64,000 nucleotides of DNA from Pedobacter frigiditerrae. Its GTDB lineage: Bacteria; Bacteroidota; Bacteroidia; Sphingobacteriales; Sphingobacteriaceae. Each line of letters starts with the position of its first letter. Positions within the stretch are counted from its first letter, which is position 1. Below are positions 8,627-15,846 of this stretch, in pieces. The stretch is from positions 124,301-188,300 of the forward strand of contig NZ_SJSK01000003.1 in NCBI RefSeq assembly GCF_004331645.1. The letters run 5' to 3'. The notes beneath the pieces are model-generated. The model ran no database searches and had not been told where the DNA came from. It worked only from the letters and a program-made list of their open reading frames with translations. The position numbers and the translations under genes were made by a program.

Positions 8627-9913
8627 ATGAAAAAGACCAAAAAACTCCTTGCAATTGCGCTGCTCTTATGTGCCAGTTTGATGCAAGTAAAATTAAGCTA
8701 TGCGCAAAAAGTTACTTCACCAAGTAACGTACCTAATGAAACTATCCGTCCTTTCCCGAGGATACACTTTTCAGAAGCAGCACTTGCTGATCTAAAGCGC
8801 CGTATCTTGGCTACGAGGTGGCCTGAAAAGGAAACTGTTTCAGACCAATCGCAGGGCGTACCGCTTGCCACGATGAAATCACTGGCGAATTATTGGGTCA
8901 CCAAATACGATTGGCGCAAGATGGAGGCGAAGCTAAATACGCTGCCCCAGTTCATTACAACAATTGACGGGCTAGATATCCACTTCATCCACATACGTTC
9001 GAAGCATAAGAATGCACTTCCGATTATTATTACCCACGGATGGCCCGGCTCTGTAATCGAACAGATGAAACTCATTGGGCCGCTCACCAACCCCACCGCT
9101 TATGGTGGAAAGGCGGAAGATGCCTTTGACGTAGTTATACCCTCCATCCCAGGTTATGGGTTTTCGGGCAAGCCTTCTACTACGGGCTGGGGCCCCTCAC
9201 GCATTGCGTATGCATGGGTAGCCTTGATGAAGCGCCTCGGCTATAAGAAGTTCTTGGCACAAGGTGGAGACTGGGGCGGTCTAATTACAGATATTATGGC
9301 GGTACAGTCGCCTGAAAACCTGTTGGGCATGGCCACAAATTTCCCCTGCACGGTTCCTGTAGAAATTAACAACGCTGCGTTCGCTGGCGCATCAACGCCA
9401 GAAGGGCTTTCTACGGAGGAGAGACGTGCCTATGATCAATTGGTTTTTGCGTATAAACATGTTTCTTACGCGTTTATTATGGGTTCTCGCCCGCAGACGC
9501 TACTTGCAACGGCAGATTCGCCCATCGGACTCGCTACGATGTTCTTAGACCATGATCAGCCTAGTTTGGCCCTGATCATTCGCTCGTTTGCAGGAAAGGC
9601 CGAAGGACTCACCCGAGATGATGTGTTGGATAACATCACACTTTGTTGGCTAACGAATACTGCTATATCGGGCTACCGCATTTATTGGGAGAACAAGCAT
9701 GCCTTCGTGGCGCCCCTGGGCGTGAAGGTGCCAGTTGTGGTGAGCGCTTTTCCTGATGAACTCTACCAAGCGCCTAAAAGTTGGGCCGAAAAAGCATATC
9801 CCAATTTGGTGTATTACAAGAAGCACAGTAAGGGCGGTCACTTCGCTGCTTGGGAACAGCCCGAGCTCTTAGTTAGCGATATCCGTGAAGGCTTTAGGTC
9901 ATTACGAAAGTAG
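8627..9913 (+). CDS. exported epoxide hydrolase-like alpha/beta hydrolase
   Basis: 428 residues with a Sec signal peptide (KKTKKLLAIALLLCASLM, cleavage after ...SYA). The EHN N-terminal domain of microsomal-type epoxide hydrolases follows (RPFPRIHFSEAALADLKRRI, WPEKE, YDWRK). The alpha/beta fold carries oxyanion HGWPGS (~137), nucleophile Asp in GGDWGG (~215) and catalytic His in KGGHFAAWEQPE (~405). The family opens epoxides through an aspartyl-ester intermediate; the substrate is unknown. The next gene is a close paralog without signal peptide. This copy is visibly richer in G/C at third positions than the paralog, although most amino acids agree. Confidence 0.92.
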   Translation: MKKTKKLLAIALLLCASLMQVKLSYAQKVTSPSNVPNETIRPFPRIHFSEAALADLKRRILATRWPEKETVSDQSQGVPLATMKSLANYWVTKYDWRKMEAKLNTLPQFITTIDGLDIHFIHIRSKHKNALPIIITHGWPGSVIEQMKLIGPLTNPTAYGGKAEDAFDVVIPSIPGYGFSGKPSTTGWGPSRIAYAWVALMKRLGYKKFLAQGGDWGGLITDIMAVQSPENLLGMATNFPCTVPVEINNAAFAGASTPEGLSTEERRAYDQLVFAYKHVSYAFIMGSRPQTLLATADSPIGLATMFLDHDQPSLALIIRSFAGKAEGLTRDDVLDNITLCWLTNTAISGYRIYWENKHAFVAPLGVKVPVVVSAFPDELYQAPKSWAEKAYPNLVYYKKHSKGGHFAAWEQPELLVSDIREGFRSLRK

Positions 9914-9996
9914 AATTAAAATATACCAAACCTTGGCTTTGATAAGCTTATCATTTCATAAACAATAAATATTAAAACAATTTAAAAATTAATAAT

Positions 9997-11187
9997 ATGA
10001 ATACTAACACAGAAAATTTGATCCGTCCATTTCAGGTGGGCAACGTTCCGCAGGCAGAGCTTGATGAATTAAAACGCAGGATTTTAGCAACAAGATGGCC
10101 AGAAAAGGAACCAGTCTCAGATCAGTCTCAGGGTGTGCCACTTGCTACAGTGGAAGCCCTTGCTCGCTATTGGGCCACTGATTATGATTGGCGCAAAGTG
10201 GAAGCAAAGCTGAATGCTTTGCCTCATTTTATAACAGAAATCGATGGGCTTGACATTCACTTTATTCATGTGAAGTCAAAGCACCAAAATGCATTGCCTA
10301 TTATCATCACCCATGGATGGCCAGGTTCGATTATTGAGCAAATGAAGCTCATCGGCCCGTTAACAGATCCTACAGCCTTTGGTGGAAGTGAGGAAGATGC
10401 CTTTGATGTAGTGATTCCATCTATTCCTGGTTATGGGTATTCTGGTAAGCCAAGTACAACAGGTTGGGGGCCTTCACGCATTGCTGATGCATGGGTAACC
10501 TTGATGAAACGCCTGGGGTATCATAATTTTTTTGCGCAAGGAGGAGATTGGGGCGGGGTTATTACAGATATGATGGCCGTACAGGCACCAGAAAATTTGT
10601 TAGGAATGGCCACAAATTTTCCTTGTGCCGTACCTGTCGAACTTAACAATGCAGCATTTGGGGGAGCACCTGCACCAGTTAGTCTCTCCGCTGAAGAAAA
10701 GAAAGCTTATGATCAATTGGTTTTTTCCTATAAGCATGTTTCTTACGCTATCATTATGGGATCACGTCCACAAACATTACTTGCAACTGCAGATTCGCCT
10801 ATTGGTCTTGCTACGATGTTTCTTGATCATGACCAGCCTAGTTTGGCACTAATTTCACGCTCATTTGCTGGACATACTGAAGGACTTACCAGAGATGATG
10901 TGCTTGACAACATTACACTATGCTGGCTAACAAACACAGCGCTTTCAGGGTACCGGATCTATTGGGAAAATAAGGACGCTTTTTTAGCACCATTTGGTGT
11001 CAAAATACCGGTGGTGGTGAGTACTTTCCCCGATGAACTGTATCAGGCACCTAAGAGTTGGGCTGAGCAAGCTTACCCTAATATGATCTATTACAAGAAA
11101 CATGATAAGGGCGGGCACTTTGCTGCTTGGGAACAACCCGAGCTTTTGGTTGGTGATATCCGCGAAGGATTCAGGTCACTGCGATAA
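9997..11187 (+). CDS. cytoplasmic epoxide hydrolase-like alpha/beta hydrolase
   Basis: 396 residues. It is the second of a tandem pair and clearly the same family: EHN domain (IRPFQVGNVPQAELDELKRR), HGWPGS, GGDWGG (nucleophile Asp ~184) and KGGHFAAWEQPE (His ~374). There is no signal peptide, so it should act in the cytoplasm while its neighbour acts in the periplasm. The two proteins align without gaps over most of their length, but codons differ at very many synonymous sites. That fits an old duplication or separate acquisition, not a recent copy. It starts 83 bases after the first gene and is followed by a strong terminator, so the pair may share a transcript. Confidence 0.93.
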   Translation: MNTNTENLIRPFQVGNVPQAELDELKRRILATRWPEKEPVSDQSQGVPLATVEALARYWATDYDWRKVEAKLNALPHFITEIDGLDIHFIHVKSKHQNALPIIITHGWPGSIIEQMKLIGPLTDPTAFGGSEEDAFDVVIPSIPGYGYSGKPSTTGWGPSRIADAWVTLMKRLGYHNFFAQGGDWGGVITDMMAVQAPENLLGMATNFPCAVPVELNNAAFGGAPAPVSLSAEEKKAYDQLVFSYKHVSYAIIMGSRPQTLLATADSPIGLATMFLDHDQPSLALISRSFAGHTEGLTRDDVLDNITLCWLTNTALSGYRIYWENKDAFLAPFGVKIPVVVSTFPDELYQAPKSWAEQAYPNMIYYKKHDKGGHFAAWEQPELLVGDIREGFRSLR

Positions 11188-11195
11188 TAATAATG

Positions 11196-11226
11196 AAAGA
11201 CGACGCAACCTTTGCGTCGTCTTTTC
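11196..11226 (+). terminator. intrinsic terminator after the epoxide-hydrolase pair
   Basis: A perfect 13-base stem (AAAGACGACGCAA at 11196-11208 with its complement at 11212-11224), a 3-base loop and a run of T on the descending arm. It begins 9 bases after the stop codon. Confidence 0.9.
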
Positions 11227-11248
11227 TCACTTCATTAATTTTTTTCTC

Positions 11249-11842
11249 ATGAAACATAGTGGTTTAATATTTATTCCCGATATCAGCGGGTTTACTCAAT
11301 TTGTGAATAATGTAGAGCTAAAACACAGTCAGCATATTATCCAAGAACTGCTGGAAGCAATACTCGATTCCAACGAAATGGAATTAAAGGTCTCGGAAGT
11401 GGAAGGCGATGCTATACTGTTCTACAAGCTTGGAAAATCCCCAGATCTTGACATTACTTACAAGCAAGTAGAAAGAATGTTCCAGTCCTTTCACCAACAG
11501 CTCAAAAATTATGAAAGCAAGCGTACCTGCCACTGTAAAGCCTGTATTGCTGCAACTCACTTGTCGCTAAAAATAATAACACATTATGGAGAATTTAAAG
11601 AATATAGAATAAAAGACTTTCTCAAGTTAATTGGCAAAGATGTTATTGTGGCGCATCAGCTTTTGAAAAATGATATTCCAGATCACGAATATTGGCTCAT
11701 AACAAATCAATTGTCTGGAGGGAGCCCATCCGGAAAATTTACCCCATTAATTAGATGGCACCATGGGAGTAAATGGATAAACGAAGATAAAATCTCATTT
11801 CATTTTGCACAATTGGACCATTTAAAATCTATTGAAATATAA
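11249..11842 (+). CDS. DUF2652 family protein (nucleotide-cyclase-like fold)
   Basis: 197 residues. The start chosen is the ATG at 11249 just after the terminator; the longer frame upstream would run through the terminator and the epoxide-hydrolase end. FIPDISGFTQFV at residues 7-18 and VEGDAILFYK near 52-61 match DUF2652, whose N-terminus resembles class III adenylate cyclase (metal-binding Asp in the xPDISGFT motif, then a second Asp in GDA). A CHCKAC cysteine motif occurs near residue 95. No separate partner domain is seen. Cyclase activity is unproven for this family. Confidence 0.8.
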   Translation: MKHSGLIFIPDISGFTQFVNNVELKHSQHIIQELLEAILDSNEMELKVSEVEGDAILFYKLGKSPDLDITYKQVERMFQSFHQQLKNYESKRTCHCKACIAATHLSLKIITHYGEFKEYRIKDFLKLIGKDVIVAHQLLKNDIPDHEYWLITNQLSGGSPSGKFTPLIRWHHGSKWINEDKISFHFAQLDHLKSIEI

Positions 11843-11944
11843 CGGTGCGTATGAAAGCCTTTCCATCGATTCGGTTAAGGCTACTCAAATCTGTTAGTTC
11901 AACGCAGTTTATCGATTTGGTCAAAACAAATAAAACTTTAAAAC

Positions 11945-12358
11945 ATGAAACAGAAAAAAAACTTCCGCCTCGCAATCCTTGCCATTATAGGATTAACAAT
12001 ACTTACCATAGTTCATTATGCTTTGGCAGAACAGTCGGGCATAGAACGCGTCGAACTACAGCGGCACGACCTTGGCACGCCAGGAAAAGAAGTTGTGCAA
12101 GTGCGGATTGACTTCGATTCAGGAACGGCATTTGGCAAACACTGGCATCCAGGGGAAGAAATTATTTACGTTCTGGAAGGTTCACTTGAATATCAAGTAG
12201 CTGGAAAATCAACAGTGACCTTAAAAAGTGGTGATGTATTGTTTATTCCTGCTGGGACAATACATGCCGCTAGAAACCCAGGCAAAGGCATAGCAAAAGA
12301 ACTCGCTACTTATATCGTAGAAAAAGGTAAACCTTTGGTTAATGTTAAATATAAGTAG
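11945..12358 (+). CDS. exported single-cupin protein
   Basis: 137 residues. A hydrophobic N-terminus (LAILAIIGLTILTIVHYALA) acts as signal peptide or anchor. The cupin barrel shows motif 1 HWHPGEEIIYVLEG (His, His and Glu metal ligands) and motif 2 PAGTIHAARNPG (third His). The small exported cupin family has no single known reaction. It is unlinked by strand overlap to the neighbours; a 102-base gap separates it from the DUF2652 gene. Confidence 0.85.
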   Translation: MKQKKNFRLAILAIIGLTILTIVHYALAEQSGIERVELQRHDLGTPGKEVVQVRIDFDSGTAFGKHWHPGEEIIYVLEGSLEYQVAGKSTVTLKSGDVLFIPAGTIHAARNPGKGIAKELATYIVEKGKPLVNVKYK

Positions 12359-12375
12359 AAAAACAATTGCTTGAA

Positions 12376-12421
12376 AGCACAAGTTACTGCCGAGCTACGC
12401 TTCGGCTTAAAGACTTGTGCT
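12376..12421 (+). terminator. nested hairpin, probable terminator or structured repeat
   Basis: The outer arms AGCACAAGT (12376-12384) and ACTTGTGCT (12413-12421) pair perfectly. The inner arms GCCGA (12389-12393) and TCGGC (12402-12406) also pair. It follows the cupin stop by 18 bases. There is no T-run after the outer stem, so termination is likely but not certain. Confidence 0.5.
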
Positions 12422-12547
12422 AGTTGGTGTAAATTTGTATACAGTCTATTTATTATCATAGATCAATTGAAAGATAAAATTTGGGCACTACTTTTGACGA
12501 ATAAGACGTTCAAGAAATCAACCTGATTATTAATTAAATTTTAAACC

Positions 12548-13216
12548 ATGAGAAAATTATTTTTTGCGCTACCTGCGCTATTTTTACTCGCATCTTGCGG
12601 AGGATCTTCAACTGATAGTGCGAAAACAACTACTGAGCAAACAGCTGCAGCACAAAAGGGTGAAACTTTAACACTGGACACTACTGGTACTTCAGTTGAT
12701 TGGAAAGCTACCCACAAAGGTGGTCTAGCACCACGATGGGGAAAAATTAGCGTTAATTCAGGATCTATCTCAGTTGATAAGGATTCATTAACTGGTGGAG
12801 AGTTTATCGTTAATTTAGGTTCGCTAAAGGTTGATCCTGCTTCAGTTACTGAAAAAGATAAAAAAGCGAGTGATTTGGAAGGACATTTGAAAAGTCCTGA
12901 TTTTTTCGATGTAGCTAAATATCCTACTGCAAAGTTTGTGATTACCAAGGTTGAACCATTTACAGGAACTCAAACATCTAACCTGTTAACTGATCCTAAC
13001 TATTTGATCAGTGGAAACCTGACCCTGAAAGACAGCACCTTGAACATCACATTTCCAGCCAAGGTAGATGTTTCTGCTGCAGGTGTGAGTGCTACTGCTA
13101 AGTTTGTAATCGATAGAAGTGCCTGGGGAATTAATTATAAAGCCGAGGGAAGTCCTGAAAACTGGATGATATCAAAAGATGTAGAAATTGGTTTGAACCT
13201 TAAGGCTAAAAAATAA
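12548..13216 (+). CDS. YceI-like lipoprotein
   Basis: 222 residues. A lipoprotein signal ends in LLASC (acylated Cys ~17), then a Ser/Thr-rich linker of ~35 residues, then a YceI-like lipocalin domain: VDWKATHKGG, GGEFIVNLGSLKVDP, HLKSPDFFDVAKYPTAKF and LNITFPAKVDV. YceI proteins bind isoprenoid or other hydrophobic ligands in the periplasm. As a lipoprotein it would be membrane attached. It is a single gene with its own terminator. Confidence 0.93.
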   Translation: MRKLFFALPALFLLASCGGSSTDSAKTTTEQTAAAQKGETLTLDTTGTSVDWKATHKGGLAPRWGKISVNSGSISVDKDSLTGGEFIVNLGSLKVDPASVTEKDKKASDLEGHLKSPDFFDVAKYPTAKFVITKVEPFTGTQTSNLLTDPNYLISGNLTLKDSTLNITFPAKVDVSAAGVSATAKFVIDRSAWGINYKAEGSPENWMISKDVEIGLNLKAKK

Positions 13217-13273
13217 ACCACTTAAGGCTTGGGCAAAAGCTGTTTGATCAAGCTCTAGAAACCTAACAATTTT

Positions 13274-13305
13274 AGCGCCTGACTTAAATGTTGGGCGCTT
13301 TTTTA
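13274..13305 (+). terminator. intrinsic terminator of the yceI-like gene
   Basis: Stem AGCGCC (13274-13279) pairs with GGCGCT (13294-13299), followed directly by T7. Confidence 0.85.
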
Positions 13306-13467
13306 TAATTTTTCCCGCTTTTGTCATTGTACCCACCACTTCATCTAGCGTATGGTTACAGGGTAGAAGGCCCCAACTGGTCTTGAAGTTTGCCTTTACA
13401 AACCTAAAGACCTTTGTGTACTTATCTATAGGGTTGCTCATAAAAAAGCATCTCTTTTTTATTGATT

Positions 13468-13944
13468 TTAAGTGACGTGTGATAGCAACTTCAAATAGGT
13501 AAAAATCTTCCCACTATGCTCTGCTTCATGATAGTTAGCGGCTTGTAGTGCCTGGATATGATTTTTTACTTGAAAGCCGATGGGTAACTTGAAGGGCTCA
13601 TAGTTAACAAATAATCCAGATGCCAGATCTGATTCAAGGTGATTAACTGTATCAATCAATAAATGTTTTACCTCATTAACATCTGGAGTAATTTTCCAAG
13701 AACCTGGAGACGATCCAATTTTGAAGGACTCCATGAATTCTTTAGAAATATATATGGGTAATCCGCTACGCATATACATATGCCTTTGTTGGGAAGTGAT
13801 ACAATGACCAATCTGCCAAATTATATTATTGTTAAAACCTGTTGGAATTTTAAATAAGGTCTCGTGATTAGTTGTCTCGATTAAATGCAATAGCCTAGTT
13901 CTGCTAGCTCTTAAAATTTCACATTCGAAATGCTTATTAATCAT
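13468..13944 (-). CDS. DinB-family protein
   Basis: 158 residues, a four-helix bundle. Conserved His positions of the DinB/YfiT metal site are visible: IIWQIGHCITSQQ (His ~48) and NYHEAEHSGKIFTYLK (His ~138 and ~142). Such proteins include thiol transferases and enzymes of unknown function with a bound divalent metal. The gene stands alone and reads toward the yceI terminator. Confidence 0.85.
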   Translation of the reverse strand: MINKHFECEILRASRTRLLHLIETTNHETLFKIPTGFNNNIIWQIGHCITSQQRHMYMRSGLPIYISKEFMESFKIGSSPGSWKITPDVNEVKHLLIDTVNHLESDLASGLFVNYEPFKLPIGFQVKNHIQALQAANYHEAEHSGKIFTYLKLLSHVT

Positions 13945-14100
13945 TTAAATTAGTTTAAGTCTTTAGGAAGGGAAGAAGCTGTAATGCTTCTAAAATAACC
14001 TATTCACATTAAAGTTCAAAATTATCTCATTTTTTAGGAATCTAAGCGTAGGGATTATATGATTAAATTGCATTGATTTGAGATTTACCCCCTTATAACG

Positions 14101-14292
14101 GCTTAATTATCTCTTTTTTGTGATCTTTAGCTCATCGCCAATGCGTAATAAGCCTAGGTTACTATGCATTATATTGTGCCCGAATAGTATTTTCTGACCA
14201 AAATTCCTGTAGGTAAAAAGTGTTTTTAATGGCTCTAGACTTTTTTCTCCTGTCTGTTGATCTACGGTAACCATCACACATCGGGTACAAAG
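14101..14292 (-). pseudogene. MOSC-domain gene, 3' fragment (second copy of the gene at 38426-39238)
   Basis: About 190 bases are nearly identical to the 3' end of the intact MOSC gene, including the stop region. The frame reads CVMVTVDQQTGEKSLEPLK and ends ITKKR before TAA at 14107-14109. Everything upstream of the Cys-rich active-site strand is missing and is replaced by unrelated sequence (serine recombinase, next entry). The longer minus-strand frame at 14162-14374 runs through the junction and is not a real protein. Confidence 0.85.
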
Positions 14293-14404
14293 TTGCCTGC
14301 GGCTGGTTAAAGTCGATGTATTTCTTGCCGGCTTCGGAAGTTTTATTGATGTAGCCGACTGGTGCAGTTGCCATCTGGCGACCTTCCTTACGCGGTAGGG
14401 GCTA
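14293..14404 (-). pseudogene. serine recombinase fragment
   Basis: The minus strand reads RKEGRQMATAPVGYINKTSE, then GKKYIDFNQPQA. This fits the start of the 'Recombinase' domain of large serine recombinases (pattern keGR.m..APvGY.N....GkkyI....pqA). Both ends are missing and it is joined to the MOSC fragment. It marks the site of a lost mobile element. Confidence 0.65.
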
Positions 14405-14415
14405 AATGTTTTAGG

Positions 14416-14443
14416 TTTAAAAAGGTGATTTTTGCATATTTTT
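14416..14443 (+). repeat. dispersed repeat A, copy 1
   Basis: A 25-base core (AAAAAGGTGATTT inside it) recurs at 20793-20817 (minus) with one difference and at 29284-29311 (plus) with a few. In all three a frame reads KVIFA(Y/H)F. Origin unknown. Confidence 0.7.
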
Positions 14444-14527
14444 CTTTAAAGGTTTCAGGTAGATTCGTTTAGGCTAATCAAATGAATTTTTTCATAAGTT
14501 CTAATTTAGTTAGTTAATAGTTAATTT

Positions 14528-14561
14528 GTAGTCGGATTAGGTACCCGACTACTTTTTTTTT
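14528..14561 (+). terminator. orphan intrinsic terminator (plus strand)
   Basis: GTAGTCGG (14528-14535) pairs with CCGACTAC (14545-14552), followed by nine T. No intact plus-strand gene ends here. It may belong to the lost mobile element or to a small transcript starting near 14400. Confidence 0.8.
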
Positions 14562-14573
14562 GAAAAAAATCGA

Positions 14574-14799
14574 CTAATGAGTTTTGATATAACCTTGAAT
14601 GGTTTTTCCATTTTGGAACTTTACATCATTAATGTAACTTTCAATAATCAACAGTTGGAGGATTAAGATTTGACCAATCTGTATTCTACTTAAGTCGCTG
14701 CACTATTTCTGGGTTAAATTGACAGATGGTTTCGTTGCACAAGCTAACGACCTGAGACATTTGGTGTTTAGGTAGGAAGACCTTGGGACTAACTTTATC
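14574..14799 (-). pseudogene. frameshifted remnant of an unidentified gene
   Basis: Two consecutive minus-strand frames look coding. The first (14799 to 14688) contains FLPKHQMSQVVSLCNETI and NPEIVQRL. The second, shifted by one base (from ~14700 to the stop at 14574-14576), contains GQILILQLLIIESYINDVKF and ends IKTH. Joined, they read as one protein end. There is no start codon at the head, which abuts the terminator of the susCD operon. The family is not recognised. The remaining bases of the 13945-14867 gap hold nothing I can name beyond the entries listed. Confidence 0.4.
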
Positions 14800-14802
14800 G
14801 TA

Positions 14803-14838
14803 TAAATAAAAAGAGGATACCTTTGCAAGTATCCCCTT
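14803..14838 (-). terminator. terminator of the susC-susD-DUF1735 operon
   Basis: On the minus strand GGGGATAC (14836-14829) pairs with GTATCCTC (14820-14813, one G-T pair), followed by TTTTTATTTA. It starts ~30 bases after the DUF1735 stop. Confidence 0.85.
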
Positions 14839-14867
14839 TCATAAAGCATTACGATTCAATCTAAGGA

Positions 14868-15833
14868 TTAAGGTCTTGCACCTTTAAATTTAAGCACTAA
14901 ACCCAAAACCTCTCTTTTATTGGCAGTTTGGTTCCAGTCAAAGTTTAAAGTAAAGGTTTTTGTTGCAGGATCGTACTTATTATCCTTGCCTACTATTGCT
15001 TTAAGCGATGGAGCAGTTCCGGACGATAATGTTACTAAATTCGTGGCAGGATCAACGGTAAGAAGGATTGGGTCTACTCCACCTACGGCACCTCCATTAC
15101 TTGCCCATTGCAGGCCTGTTATCCTATTCACATTGGCACCAAGGGTAACCAAGGATACATCCTTGTTTCCCGCCAGGCTACCGTTAAGTGCATCACCCAC
15201 GGTTGGTGTTGTTGGGGCACTATATCTTTGAATTGTTCCAGCTATGCTTTGATAAACACCGTCATATTTGTTTTTCGGTACTACGTTTACCAAGATCTTG
15301 CTGAAATTACCACTAATCGTACCCGAAGAAGTACCTGTGATCTGCAAAGGAACAACATAGGGAACACCAATGACAAATAAACTAGTGTTTAATGACAAGT
15401 TCATCGTTGCTGTTTTTTGTCCCTTCCGTATAACTACAGAGTTGCTCGTTAAAGAAAACATATTGCTTGGTAAGATTACATATGGCTCATTGCTAGCTCC
15501 AACTGCACCAGTTTTACCTTGCTCGGTATTATAATTATTGATCATTGTTTGTGTTCCTAGACCCATATTAATTGTAATATCTTCAGGGGCTCCATCGGCT
15601 GGGCCAGAATAGCTAACGGTTAGGGGTACAATGGTTGGAGTATTTGCAATCTCAAAACTTAAGGAATATAGGGGTATGGTACTTCCATGGACAACAATCT
15701 CCGATAGGTTTTGGAATTCTATGACATTAGTTCCTTTATCCGGGTCCAATACTAAGCTATCATCTTTTAGGCAAGAGGACAATGTAACAATGGCTAATAA
15801 CAGGCCTATTGATTTATAAATATATTTTTTCAT
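14868..15833 (-). CDS. DUF1735-containing surface lipoprotein of a susCD operon
   Basis: 321 residues. A lipobox ends in LSSC (Cys21) followed by LKDD, an acidic stretch typical of surface-exported Bacteroidota lipoproteins. Residues ~40-180 match DUF1735 (VPLTVSYSGPADGAPEDITI, VVIRKGQKTATMNLSL), a beta-sandwich domain often carried by glycan- or protein-binding lipoproteins next to SusD. The C-terminal part has the 'YDGVYQSIAGTIQRY' type start of a second beta domain. It lies 13 bases after the susD-like stop, so it is the third gene of the operon and is followed by the terminator. Probably a substrate-binding surface protein. Confidence 0.88.
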   Translation of the reverse strand: MKKYIYKSIGLLLAIVTLSSCLKDDSLVLDPDKGTNVIEFQNLSEIVVHGSTIPLYSLSFEIANTPTIVPLTVSYSGPADGAPEDITINMGLGTQTMINNYNTEQGKTGAVGASNEPYVILPSNMFSLTSNSVVIRKGQKTATMNLSLNTSLFVIGVPYVVPLQITGTSSGTISGNFSKILVNVVPKNKYDGVYQSIAGTIQRYSAPTTPTVGDALNGSLAGNKDVSLVTLGANVNRITGLQWASNGGAVGGVDPILLTVDPATNLVTLSSGTAPSLKAIVGKDNKYDPATKTFTLNFDWNQTANKREVLGLVLKFKGARP

Positions 15834-15846
15834 GATTTCTCTCTAA

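Noticed and set aside
11102..11248. Longer start for the DUF2652 protein
   Set aside because: The extension overlaps the end of the epoxide-hydrolase gene and the terminator; the ATG at 11249 begins the conserved domain.
11845..12111. 88-codon plus-strand ORF ahead of the cupin
   Set aside because: It overlaps the cupin signal peptide and first domain strands in another frame; the cupin motifs are decisive.
13172..13441. 89-codon minus-strand ORF over the yceI end
   Set aside because: It reads through the yceI terminator hairpin and the 3' coding end, and has no recognisable family.
14162..14374. 70-codon minus-strand ORF as an intact gene
   Set aside because: Its first half is the recombinase-like fragment and its second half is the MOSC fragment read out of frame, so it is a junction artefact.
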